From Paenibacillus_AQ nitricinens (GTDB taxonomy: Bacteria > Bacillota > Bacilli > Paenibacillales > Paenibacillaceae): 64,000 nt of DNA. The notes below the pieces were generated by a model. The model saw only the letters and a list, made by a program, of their open reading frames with translations. It did not search any database and had not been told where the DNA came from. The position numbers were made by a program, and so were the translations under genes. Below, piece after piece: positions 25,453 to 34,183 of this stretch (positions are counted from its first letter, which is position 1; each line of letters starts with the position of its first letter). The stretch is taken from NCBI RefSeq assembly GCF_052056485.1, contig NZ_CP183948.1, positions 5,518,001 to 5,582,000 on the forward strand, read 5' to 3'.

Positions 25453-26859
25453 TTATTGGAAAATGACAGAGCTAGCTTTATTCGTATCAATCACTTTATT
25501 ACCATTGGTCTGATAATCTTGCACAAACTGTTCTGGTGTCTTTGCTCCCATGTAAAGCGCCTGTAGATCAGGGTACAAAACTTCTCTTAATTGGCTATAT
25601 CCTGGAACGTTGCCCGTGAAGTTAAACAAATATTTTGAGTTAGCATCATAAGCAGCAAAGAGAGGATTCTCCGACTTAAGTTCTTCAGCCACCGAGCTTC
25701 TCACAGGAATACCATTCTTAGAGGATTTAACTAGTTCAGGATCACTTGAAAAGAACTTCACGAAATCTTTAGCCACTTCAGTCTTCTTCGCATCTTTGGA
25801 CTTAAATACACTAGCACCAACTACATAAGTAAAGGATAGAGGATCTCCGCTTTCGGACGGAATATTAGCAAGACGCATATCAAACTTAGCAGACGTGCCG
25901 GATTCCATATTTGCTTTTGTTCCATTGAACAAGATTGGATTGGTGAAACTGATCGCCAGCTGCTGATTCTGGAACATGGCATTGGCATCATTGGAGGATA
26001 CAGATTCAGCGCCTGGATTTGTATATCCGCCGTCATATAATTTTTTCAGCCATGTTGCAGCTTTAACTCCATTCGCATCATTCAGAACAATGTTCCCTTG
26101 ATCATCGAAGAACTTGTTGCCGAACATTCTTAAGTATGCAAGGTTCCATGTATCTCCTTGGTTATTCACAGCGTACAGTGCCATTGGATAGGCATTAGAA
26201 TATTTGTCTTTCGGAAGATTATTTTTCAGACCGTCCAAGATTTGTTGATACTCATCCAAGTTCCAAGTCTTAATTTCGGACTCTCCACCTACGAACTTGT
26301 CTAAACCAGCCGCTTTAAACATGTCTGCGTTGTAGACCAAAGTGCCTGGATTGTGTTGGAATGGGTAGAAGTACACATCTTTTCCGAACGTTACTGCATC
26401 CCAGTAATTTTGTGCGATATCACTTTTCGCGCCCTCATCGATGATGTCAGTCAAAGGCTCCAAAGCTCCACGATGAACATAATCGCCCATTGGGAATACG
26501 CTTTCAAAGAAGACATTTGGTGGAGTTCCTCCGCTCAAGTTAACGTTGAGGAGTTGGTCGCGCTGATCTCCGGCAATAACTTCAACCTGAATGTCAGCAT
26601 CATATTTATCATATTGTGCCTTGAATTTCTCAGCTGCAGCCTTAAGGAAGCTATCATAGTCAGCTCCTTGTTCCGTTGCATCCACAACACCTTTCCACTG
26701 AGGGGTCAGCCATACTTTAATCGCGACTTTTTCCTTGCCAGATTTAGCAGTATTATCGGATGTATTAGAACTTGCTGCATTGTTACCAGAGCATCCTGAA
26801 ATCAATGAAATAATTACCATTAATGCAACCGTTGTTGAGAGTACACGTTTCTTCTTCAT
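25453..26859 (-). CDS. Substrate-binding lipoprotein of the nan ABC importer
   Basis: A 468-residue family 1 solute-binding lipoprotein. The signal ends in a lipobox LISGC near residues 19-23, followed by a Ser/Asn linker. The mature domain begins KVAIKVWLTPQWKG and contains FYPFQHNPGTLVYNADMFKAA and FKSKDAKKTEVAKDFVKFF, as in oligosaccharide-binding members. It lies between the SGNH esterase gene and the permeases in the nan operon, so a sialic acid or sialoside ligand is likely. The ligand is inferred from context only. Confidence 0.87.
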   Translation of the reverse strand: MKKKRVLSTTVALMVIISLISGCSGNNAASSNTSDNTAKSGKEKVAIKVWLTPQWKGVVDATEQGADYDSFLKAAAEKFKAQYDKYDADIQVEVIAGDQRDQLLNVNLSGGTPPNVFFESVFPMGDYVHRGALEPLTDIIDEGAKSDIAQNYWDAVTFGKDVYFYPFQHNPGTLVYNADMFKAAGLDKFVGGESEIKTWNLDEYQQILDGLKNNLPKDKYSNAYPMALYAVNNQGDTWNLAYLRMFGNKFFDDQGNIVLNDANGVKAATWLKKLYDGGYTNPGAESVSSNDANAMFQNQQLAISFTNPILFNGTKANMESGTSAKFDMRLANIPSESGDPLSFTYVVGASVFKSKDAKKTEVAKDFVKFFSSDPELVKSSKNGIPVRSSVAEELKSENPLFAAYDANSKYLFNFTGNVPGYSQLREVLYPDLQALYMGAKTPEQFVQDYQTNGNKVIDTNKASSVIFQ

Positions 26860-26872
26860 TTTAAATCCTCCC

Positions 26873-27514
26873 CTATTCTAATATCCGTTTGACATGATAT
26901 TTCACTAAATCAGCCATTTTCCGATGCCCTTGTCGATCAAGATGCATGTAGTCTATTTCATTCATCGATACATCTTCGCTGGCATCCATAAAGTGGATGT
27001 CTGTCCCTCTAAGAAAATTCCCGAGATGCTGAGAGATCTCTATGGATTTCTCGCTACAATTACTCCCCATTGGCTTACCAATGGGAGTATGAATATACGC
27101 TGCCCCAATGGGGGGCGGTGCGATCACAAGTACTTCCGGTGCTTTTCCCGCTGGTCCTGCCCCGCTCCCTCTAGCTTTATGAGCGAGTCTAACAATACCT
27201 TGTGCGATGTTATAAGAAGTTAATGCAAATCTTTCTTTCGTATCATTCGTCCCAAGCATGATTACTACCAAATGAAGTGGTGCATGTGACATGAGGCATG
27301 GATAGAGATAAGATATTCCGGCCAACCCTTCAAATAACGGATCCTCACTAACACTGGTTCTACCGGGAAGCCCTTCTTCTATGACACGATAAGTGTTGTA
27401 CAATTCTGATTGAAGAAGTCCGGTCCAACGTATTTCATCATTAAACCTTTGGTCCGTCTCTGCGTCGTAGCCCCAAGTATTGGAATCACCAAAGCATACG
27501 ATCGTTCTCTTCAT
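26873..27514 (-). CDS. SGNH/GDSL hydrolase, probable sialate O-acetylesterase
   Basis: A 213-residue SGNH hydrolase without a signal peptide. Block I with the nucleophile Ser is IVCFGDSNTWGYD, block II Gly is in EGLPGRTS, block III Asn is in VIMLGTNDTK, and block V has the catalytic Asp and His in MNEIDYMHLDRQGHRKM. ATG 27514 starts four bases after the nanA stop; a longer frame to 27550 would overlap nanA. Its place between nanA and the importer genes suggests that it removes O-acetyl groups from imported sialic acids, which otherwise block the lyase. Confidence 0.82.
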   Translation of the reverse strand: MKRTIVCFGDSNTWGYDAETDQRFNDEIRWTGLLQSELYNTYRVIEEGLPGRTSVSEDPLFEGLAGISYLYPCLMSHAPLHLVVIMLGTNDTKERFALTSYNIAQGIVRLAHKARGSGAGPAGKAPEVLVIAPPPIGAAYIHTPIGKPMGSNCSEKSIEISQHLGNFLRGTDIHFMDASEDVSMNEIDYMHLDRQGHRKMADLVKYHVKRILE

Positions 27515-27518
27515 TTCA

Positions 27519-28430
27519 TTAACCACAATATTTTTCGATTGCTTGATCAATCAATTTCATAATGTCTGCGATTGGACCCGCATCTTCAGCGGCTACCCCT
27601 TCAAGCGGTGCTCTTACACTACCAATGTTTACACCTCTCAATATCAGAACCTCTTTAATTTCCGCATACATAGAACCCTTGAGGGAACAAAGCGCAATGA
27701 TGATATCGTTAATATCACTTTGAAGTTGTCCTGCTTCTTCAAACTTCCCAGCGAGTACAAATTTATTAGCCTGCAAGAACAACTCCGGCATCACCGCATA
27801 AGTACCACCAATGCCTGCATCGGCTCCCATGATTCTTCCCGCTACATACTGTTCATCCGGTCCATTAAAGACCACTACATCTTTTCCACCCACTCTTTTA
27901 AATCTTTCAATATCCATAGTTGGCATAGAAGAATTCTTAACACCGATAACCTTATCATTAGCAAGAAGCTTCTGGAATAAAGCCGGGGTCAGTGTATACC
28001 CTGTAGTCTGAGGAATGTTGTAGATAATGAACGGTAGCGGAGTTGCGTCCATAATATCGCTCCAATATTTAGAGACTGCGCTATCAGGTAATTTGAAATA
28101 GATAGGTGGGATTGCGGATAGTGCATCATATCCTAAGCTCGCCGCATGTTTTGCTAATTCGATACTATCTCTAGTGGAAGGGGCTCCAACATGAGCAATC
28201 AGTGTCATTTTACCTTTCAGGTTACTAGCTACATAGCTAAGTACCGCTTTGCGTTCGTCCAGACTCTGGTAGATACATTCTCCAGAACTTCCTCCCACAT
28301 AAACACCTTGAACTCCTTTTTCAAATAAGTAATCACATAAGGTATGCGTCCGGGATTCCGAAATATTTCCTTGATCATCGTAGCAAGCATAGAAGGCAGG
28401 TATAATTCCGTGAAACTTTTCCAAAATCAT
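27519..28430 (-). CDS. nanA: N-acetylneuraminate lyase
   Basis: A 303-residue aldolase of the DapA/NanA family, cleaving sialic acid to N-acetylmannosamine and pyruvate. The carboxylate-binding motif is GGSSGECIYQSL, the catalytic Tyr is in FIIYNIPQTTGYTL and the Schiff-base Lys is in KVIGVKNSSM. It is the first gene of a nine-gene operon with nanE, nanK and an ABC importer, which separates it from dihydrodipicolinate synthase. A purine-rich AAGGGGGA ribosome binding site precedes the ATG at 28430. Confidence 0.9.
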   Translation of the reverse strand: MILEKFHGIIPAFYACYDDQGNISESRTHTLCDYLFEKGVQGVYVGGSSGECIYQSLDERKAVLSYVASNLKGKMTLIAHVGAPSTRDSIELAKHAASLGYDALSAIPPIYFKLPDSAVSKYWSDIMDATPLPFIIYNIPQTTGYTLTPALFQKLLANDKVIGVKNSSMPTMDIERFKRVGGKDVVVFNGPDEQYVAGRIMGADAGIGGTYAVMPELFLQANKFVLAGKFEEAGQLQSDINDIIIALCSLKGSMYAEIKEVLILRGVNIGSVRAPLEGVAAEDAGPIADIMKLIDQAIEKYCG

Positions 28431-28448
28431 TGTTAATCCCCCTTAAGA

Positions 28449-28462
28449 TGTGAACGGTTTCT
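28449..28462. promoter_or_regulatory. cre-like site in the nanA leader
   Basis: TGTGAACGGTTTCT on the plus strand matches the CcpA cre consensus at all but two fixed positions. It lies just downstream of the likely nan promoter, where CcpA would act as a roadblock. Confidence 0.45.
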
Positions 28463-28475
28463 TTTCTACATATTC

Positions 28476-28504
28476 AAGATATCACTTAAATTTGATTCTG
28501 TAAA
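28476..28504 (-). promoter_or_regulatory. Probable promoter of the nan operon
   Basis: On the minus strand TTTACA and TATCTT are 17 bases apart. The spacer contains half of an inverted pair (CACTTAAAT 28483-28491, ATTTAAGTG 28578-28586) that could bind the RpiR regulator. From 28505 to 28930 no gene is seen; the region is AT-rich, with dyads such as GAAATTATTTTTC. Confidence 0.45.
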
Positions 28505-28954
28505 TTATTTTCTCTATTTTTTATAAAATAAAATTTATTTCCACCAGAAGAACAATCATTACTAGAAAAATAATTTCATTTAAGTGAATGCCCATAAAAG
28601 AAGACCTTATTTCCCATTTAAAAATAGAATATCGTACGCTATAAGCTGCTGTTCTTATTATCAGAGTAACACTATCTACGAGCTTAAAATCATTCGCCGG
28701 AATAGTAATTACTAGAAATTGTTCGCAACGCTTAGGGGCAATTGATTATCCTTTTAAATCTAATGAAAATGTCTCCTACCAGGAGACGATTTTCTCCATA
28801 GGAAGCACAAACCCTAATCAACACACAATGTTCACTTAAAAACTGTGTTTTTCACGTGGACACAGCTTTAAAAAACTAATTTCCATGATATAATGAAAGC
28901 GTAACCAGAACAATATAAAATACATTGTTTCTTCGCCAAAGGAGGCTGGAGGAA

Positions 28955-29140
28955 ATGCTAGCAGGTCTTAAGGAACTTAAAAATTGGGTAACGGAAAATT
29001 GGAATCCAACGATGAATTCAGGTAATGAAGATTATCAAAAAATGGAATATTCTGTGCAACGCCACTTGCACACTCCAAGATCCCCAAAACCACTCACCTA
29101 TGAAGAAGAAGCTCGTATCAAGACTGTTAAATTCCATTAA
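28955..29140 (+). CDS. Small hypothetical protein, 61 residues
   Basis: A short charged, soluble protein with several Glu, Lys and Trp residues and no membrane segment. The family is not recognised. The start ATG 28955 is supported by AAAGGAGG nine bases upstream; a TTG in frame at 28925 has no ribosome binding site. A convincing terminator follows at 29189, and the gene stands alone on the plus strand between two minus-strand operons. The strong ribosome binding site and its own terminator are the best evidence that it is expressed. Confidence 0.6.
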   Translation: MLAGLKELKNWVTENWNPTMNSGNEDYQKMEYSVQRHLHTPRSPKPLTYEEEARIKTVKFH

Positions 29141-29188
29141 TCTCACCACCTTTAGATACAGATTGACCCTATAATAGAATCTTGTCCT

Positions 29189-29233
29189 AAGGCCGCACAT
29201 CCGGAAGTTATTCCAGTAGAGCGGTCTTTTATT
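29189..29233 (+). terminator. Terminator of the small hypothetical gene
   Basis: AAGGCCGC (29189-29196) pairs, with one G-U, with GCGGTCTT (29221-29228), with an inner CCGGA/TCCAG pair. TTTTATT follows. Confidence 0.78.
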
Positions 29234-29254
29234 ATGCCTTGAGATTATGTAAAG

Positions 29255-29285
29255 AAAAACCTTCCCCACCCTAAGGGTGAGGAAG
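29255..29285 (-). terminator. Terminator of the Gfo/Idh-YesMN-LplABC operon
   Basis: On the minus strand CTTCCTCACCC pairs with GGGTGGGGAAG around a short loop, and GTTTTTC follows. Plus-strand arms are 29260-29270 and 29275-29285. Confidence 0.85.
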
Positions 29286-29338
29286 CTAAGGGGTTATTTC
29301 TTCATTTTCCGATAAATCTAAGGCTTATCTTCCTAGTA

Positions 29339-30616
29339 TCATTTTATCTTATATTCTTCTTTCTTCTGCAAGTCCGAAAGCTTGACAGCCTGACCTGCAT
29401 TCAATCTCGAATGTTCCGACGCGAATGCGATCAAATGACTCTGCAGGGATGCCGTCGCCGAGGTCAAGCCTTGCGATGGATTGCTGTCAAATTGACGCAC
29501 ATTCCGCAGGAATGAGCTTACCATACGGTCATCGCCGCCTCCATGACCATCACCTTCCACATTGCAGCCAATCTCAACCTTCTCGCCCGATACATAGCGG
29601 TATAGCGTGAAGGATCCTTTGTCCATATCCCCAATGATCTCGCCTTGCGTTCCCATAATTTGAACCCGACGCGTGCCGCTCTGTGTCAGCCCTGACATGA
29701 TAAACGATGCGTTCGCTCCGTTCTCGAACTCCATGTTGACCACCTGGTGATCCACAACATTATTATCGCAGTGATACACGCAGCGACCCCACGGTCCTTC
29801 CTTCAGCGCCTTCAAGATCCCCTCTTGCGACAAATCATTCGTCATATAGCGTGCCCAAGGATGTCCCGGGGGCTGAATATATATTTTCATCGCCGAGAAG
29901 GCGCATTCCTTCTCAACCTCACAGCCGTTGATACAGCGATCCGTGGAGCCTTCCGGAGCGTTCTCCGCCCTGAAATGCAGTAATGATCCGTACGAGCTCA
30001 CGCTTGTACACGGTTGATTCATAAGCCAGGAGATGAGATCCAGATCATGGCATGATTTGGCCAGGATCATGGGACTCGTCTCCTCCGAATTGCGCCAATT
30101 CCCGCGGACATAGCTGTGTGTCATATGCAGGTAGCCCACATTTTCGGTTAATTGAATCGTACCTATCGTTCCAAGTTCACCGTCTTCAATGCATTTTTTG
30201 ATCCCAGACCAGAACGGGGAATATCGCAGGACATGGGTTACGACGAGCAATCGCTTATACCGAAGCGAAGCTTGCTCCAATTCGATGCATTCTTCCATGG
30301 AAGGAGACATCGGCTTCTCTAGCATGACATGATAGCCTAGCTCCATCGCTTTCATCGCTGGTATATAATGCATCCGATCGAGCGTAGCAATTATCATCAC
30401 GTCCGCAATTTGACCCTGATCGAATACTTTCTCCCAAGAATCGTAAACATGCTCTGGGGCAATTCTATGAATCTCTGCAAATCGATTTCTACGTTCATCA
30501 TCCGGCTCAGCTACGGCAACAATCTTTAATTCATTCGGGAACTTCTCCGCGTAGGGCCCATAAATATATCTTCCTCGACTGCCAGCGCCAAGTAATACAG
30601 CTGTTAATGTTCTCAA
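29339..30616 (-). CDS. Gfo/Idh/MocA-family oxidoreductase
   Basis: A 425-residue NAD(P)-dependent dehydrogenase. The Rossmann start is TAVLLGAGSRGRYIYG, the conserved EKPMSPS motif contains the catalytic Lys, and the C-terminal domain has NWRNSEETSPMILAKSCHDLDL with the likely catalytic His. An insert with several Cys (DRCINGCEVEKECAF) may bind metal. The start is TTG 30616, since GGAGGAG lies just upstream; frame upstream of it lacks a ribosome binding site. It is the last gene after the LplABC and YesMN genes, so it may oxidise or epimerise a sugar brought in by that importer. Confidence 0.82.
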   Translation of the reverse strand: MRTLTAVLLGAGSRGRYIYGPYAEKFPNELKIVAVAEPDDERRNRFAEIHRIAPEHVYDSWEKVFDQGQIADVMIIATLDRMHYIPAMKAMELGYHVMLEKPMSPSMEECIELEQASLRYKRLLVVTHVLRYSPFWSGIKKCIEDGELGTIGTIQLTENVGYLHMTHSYVRGNWRNSEETSPMILAKSCHDLDLISWLMNQPCTSVSSYGSLLHFRAENAPEGSTDRCINGCEVEKECAFSAMKIYIQPPGHPWARYMTNDLSQEGILKALKEGPWGRCVYHCDNNVVDHQVVNMEFENGANASFIMSGLTQSGTRRVQIMGTQGEIIGDMDKGSFTLYRYVSGEKVEIGCNVEGDGHGGGDDRMVSSFLRNVRQFDSNPSQGLTSATASLQSHLIAFASEHSRLNAGQAVKLSDLQKKEEYKIK

Positions 30617-30708
30617 GACTACTCCTCCTCTTGCGCACCTAGTGTACTTCCATTGTAAGGCGGTAGGAACGGAGGCAAAAGAGATCGTTACTGACATTTC
30701 ATATACAT

Positions 30709-32391
30709 TTATTGACCTTGATTCTGTATATGGATCCTTGCCATACGGAAATCTTGCGGCGTCGTTTCGTTCTGCTTCTTGAAGAAGCGAATAAACGCAA
30801 GCGCGGAGTTGTACCCCAGGGCAGCAGCAATTTCATTCACTTTCATCGATGTGTTGAGCAGCATATCTTTGGCGATCAGGTTACGATAGTCGTTCACATA
30901 TTTAGATAACCCCATTCCAGTGATTTGCTTATAAAGCCGGGATAAATACGATGGATTCAAGCTAACGTAATCGGCCAGCGCATTTAAGGAGATATCCGTG
31001 GAAATATGTTCTTCAATATATCGATGTACTTTATTCACGACCTCTGTCGGCAATTGCGTACCCCGCAGCGCATTCCATTCGAAGAAGCAATCCGCCATTT
31101 GCGAGAAGTATTGAATCAGCTCCGACCATGATGCGGAATCTCCATAGCGATATAACTTATCCAGATCCATCAGCGTATTGATATAATCCCGAATTTCCCG
31201 ATTCTTATGGATATAGAACAGAAAAATAGCTGAAAGTGAATGATACAGTTCGATCTTCCGCTCATTCGGCGACTCCTCATCATTCCAAATGGACGTTAGT
31301 TCGGCATACAGCTTGTTGAATTGTTCCCGATGATTATTCTCGAGACAAGACATCAGCAATTGAACACGGGCGTGATAGAAGGCATCGCGGTAGTTCCCGA
31401 TCAGATCACCGTTCACTTCTCTTTGAATGTCTTTATCGGTCAATATGACCTCATCAAATAATCCATGTCCTTGTACCAGACCGTATTTGATCGAGTGAAA
31501 CCGATCAGATATGTTATCCCATGTCGTTGCTTCACTTCCAAGAAGGAAAGAAACCGACAAACTCAGCAATCTCTTGCAATTTCCCTGCACAGTCTCCAGA
31601 ATACCGCTCGTATACCGATGAGCTCTGATCCAATCCTGATCCCCGTATTCGATAGACGATCTATCCGGGATTTTCGGTTGAATCATCCAGATGATTTTGG
31701 ATAACTCGAATACAACGGAATAGCATCTGACCTGCGTGGACAAATACTCATCGCAAATGTTCTGTACGGCGTAAGTCAATAACGCTTTATCCGGCGTCGT
31801 GAACATTTCTTTCCATGCGTCTACCCTGCCTATGAGCAAGTAAACCGGCAATGTCGCATCAAGCGGGATATCGATTTCTTTGAACGCCTGCTTTAATTGG
31901 CTATCCGATACATGCTTGCCTTGAAAGAGCTCCCACACATACTCTTTTTGCAGAGAGGGCAATGCCAGTCTCATTTTGGATTGCGCTCTAGCAATCATCT
32001 GTTCTTGGTTATTTTCTTCTTCAATTTTCTCAATCGCCCGTTCTACGGACTGAATAATTTTCTCATCACTTTCGACCTTCAGAATATAATCGAACCCACC
32101 GTACGTAATTGCGCTCTTAGCATAATGAAAATCATTGTATCCTGTTAAGAAAATAACTTTGCAGGCCGGCCACTGGGATTTGATTTCCCGAAGCAGCTCA
32201 ATCCCTTCCAGTCCAGGCATCTTAATGTCGGAAATCACGATATCAATACGATGATGAGACAGTACCTCCAGTGCTTCTTCACCTGAATATGCCTTCATAA
32301 CCTCGAGTTGTAAATGATCGGTCTCATTGAATAGCTCCAGAAGACCATCGACAATAATGGGAAGGTCATCGACGATTAGCAGTCGGTACAT
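30709..32391 (-). CDS. YesN-type response regulator (REC + AraC HTH)
   Basis: A 560-residue response regulator. The receiver domain is residues 1-120, with the phospho-accepting Asp in IVISDIKMPG and the conserved Lys in DYILKVESDEK. A long central region of unknown fold follows. The C-terminal AraC DNA-binding domain is at about 455-555, with LNALADYVSLNPSYLSRLYK and VNEIAAALGYNSALAFIRFF. It starts 13 bases after the kinase stop and GAGGAGG precedes its ATG. It would activate the LplABC operon upstream when its kinase senses sugar. Confidence 0.9.
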   Translation of the reverse strand: MYRLLIVDDLPIIVDGLLELFNETDHLQLEVMKAYSGEEALEVLSHHRIDIVISDIKMPGLEGIELLREIKSQWPACKVIFLTGYNDFHYAKSAITYGGFDYILKVESDEKIIQSVERAIEKIEEENNQEQMIARAQSKMRLALPSLQKEYVWELFQGKHVSDSQLKQAFKEIDIPLDATLPVYLLIGRVDAWKEMFTTPDKALLTYAVQNICDEYLSTQVRCYSVVFELSKIIWMIQPKIPDRSSIEYGDQDWIRAHRYTSGILETVQGNCKRLLSLSVSFLLGSEATTWDNISDRFHSIKYGLVQGHGLFDEVILTDKDIQREVNGDLIGNYRDAFYHARVQLLMSCLENNHREQFNKLYAELTSIWNDEESPNERKIELYHSLSAIFLFYIHKNREIRDYINTLMDLDKLYRYGDSASWSELIQYFSQMADCFFEWNALRGTQLPTEVVNKVHRYIEEHISTDISLNALADYVSLNPSYLSRLYKQITGMGLSKYVNDYRNLIAKDMLLNTSMKVNEIAAALGYNSALAFIRFFKKQNETTPQDFRMARIHIQNQGQ

Positions 32392-32404
32392 GCTGATTCC
32401 TCCT

Positions 32405-34138
32405 CTAGTTCGCGCTCAGATTGATTCTTACTTGAAGTCCACCAAGAGCAGAACGTGACACTGTAATGCCATATTCCTCACCGTACCGCAGCTGTATTCT
32501 GCGATGTACATTTATGATTCCGGTTGTTTCCTCCATCCGAGTGGTGGATTGACGCAGCCGCTTCTGAAGCTGTTCGATCTCCGCATCGGAGTTGCTTCGG
32601 CCGTTATCTTCGACATAGATGGAGAATACATCACCCACCCGCTCACAGTGAACCCATAGCTCACCCTGCTGAATCATATTGCCCAAGGCATGCTTATAAG
32701 CATTTTCGATGATCGGCTGCAGAATCAGCCTCGGCACGAAGAAATCGGGAACATCACCTTCGAACTTGACTTGAATACGGTCTCCGTAACATATGGTTTG
32801 CATGTCTACATACGTGCGAGAATGATTGACCTCCAGCTCCAGCGGAATATCATCCTCGTCATCGCGAGTAATGAACTGAAAATATTGTCCGATGTACAGG
32901 CAGAATTGATAAGCCTTTTCCTTCTGATTCTCGGATTTAATTAACCGGCACAATACAAAAAAACAATTATATAAAAAATGAGGATTAATTTGCGATTGCA
33001 ATCGTTTCAGTTCGGAACGCTGGTTCCTGATTTGCTGCTCGTAATTTTCCTCGATTAGTGTTTTCAAGGATCGGATCGTATTATTAAAAGCGTGGTACAA
33101 ATACCCGAACTCATCAGCTCCGCGATCGATCACGATCGGTTCCAGCCTATTCTGCTGAACGCGCCGAAAGGAATGCACAAGTTTCATTAATGGCCGATAG
33201 ATAAATCGTAATAGAAAGTAGGAGAAGAAAACGACAATACCTACAGCTAGCACGCAAGCCCACCAGAACAATGCTCGATAGATCTCAAGGGAACCCAAGA
33301 TCTTCTCCTCGGGAATGCACATAATCGAATAGGAATTCCAGAGACTGGAGTATTTATATACCGTAAGAAACCGCTTACTATTATACATAATCGTTTCGTA
33401 TCCTTCGTCTTTTTGCAATTCCCGCTTATCCGCAGCGAAGGATTTCATTTGTTCCAACAGTTCAGGATCCATGTCACTCTCGATCTCCCAACCACGTTCC
33501 AGATTGAGTAATACGCTCTGTCCACCACGCGAGCTGCCGATTTGAGATAACGTTTCTCTGATTTTGGTAGTCGATAATTCAACCGCTACGATATAAATCG
33601 GATTTTTAACGGTATTAATGGGGTATTGCATGGAAATAAATAATCGATCATTCCAGTAAATGAAAGGTTCTTCGTATAATCTCTTGTTTTGCTGCATAGA
33701 AGCATATTCCTGCATATTCGTCGAAGTTTCAAATTTATTGCTAAGTATCGTTCGGTCGATAAGAGGGATATACGCCCTTGCTTCTTGTATAAATGGACTT
33801 GAGTTCTTCATCAATTCAAGCCGTCTTTGGATATCTAATATTTTTTGCGCACGATCGTAATAACTCATGTAATTGCCTGTAGTTGCAATTTCCATCAAGT
33901 CTTTGTCCATCACATAGTTCGGCAAATAACGGCTGATCCGGTCTGCTTCCTTGTCGAGTGAATCCAGATAGAAGCGAGTCGTATTTAGAATAGACTCGGA
34001 AATCTCACTCCGAATATTGTCCGAACCCTTCTCATTAATCAACCAGGTAATCGCCATGAGCGGAAACAAGGCTGCCAGAAAGGCAGCCATTATTTTCTGG
34101 AATATAGAGGAATCTTTAATCAAGAATCGGATTTTCAT
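32405..34138 (-). CDS. YesM-type sensor histidine kinase
   Basis: A 577-residue membrane kinase: helix at about 15-35, extracellular sensor to about 285, second helix at about 290-312, HAMP to about 365, His_kinase domain with the phospho-His in RLQSQINPHFLYNC, and a HATPase domain with LILQPIIENAYKHAL. The G1 box is DNGRS rather than DNGxG, a departure from the family that may change nucleotide binding. GGAG lies eight bases before ATG 34138. It pairs with the response regulator encoded downstream and presumably senses the cargo of the adjacent importer. Confidence 0.9.
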   Translation of the reverse strand: MKIRFLIKDSSIFQKIMAAFLAALFPLMAITWLINEKGSDNIRSEISESILNTTRFYLDSLDKEADRISRYLPNYVMDKDLMEIATTGNYMSYYDRAQKILDIQRRLELMKNSSPFIQEARAYIPLIDRTILSNKFETSTNMQEYASMQQNKRLYEEPFIYWNDRLFISMQYPINTVKNPIYIVAVELSTTKIRETLSQIGSSRGGQSVLLNLERGWEIESDMDPELLEQMKSFAADKRELQKDEGYETIMYNSKRFLTVYKYSSLWNSYSIMCIPEEKILGSLEIYRALFWWACVLAVGIVVFFSYFLLRFIYRPLMKLVHSFRRVQQNRLEPIVIDRGADEFGYLYHAFNNTIRSLKTLIEENYEQQIRNQRSELKRLQSQINPHFLYNCFFVLCRLIKSENQKEKAYQFCLYIGQYFQFITRDDEDDIPLELEVNHSRTYVDMQTICYGDRIQVKFEGDVPDFFVPRLILQPIIENAYKHALGNMIQQGELWVHCERVGDVFSIYVEDNGRSNSDAEIEQLQKRLRQSTTRMEETTGIINVHRRIQLRYGEEYGITVSRSALGGLQVRINLSAN

Positions 34139-34183
34139 CGTTTGTTCTCCTGCAATGCAATGTCTTAGTTTGAGTGCCCTATT

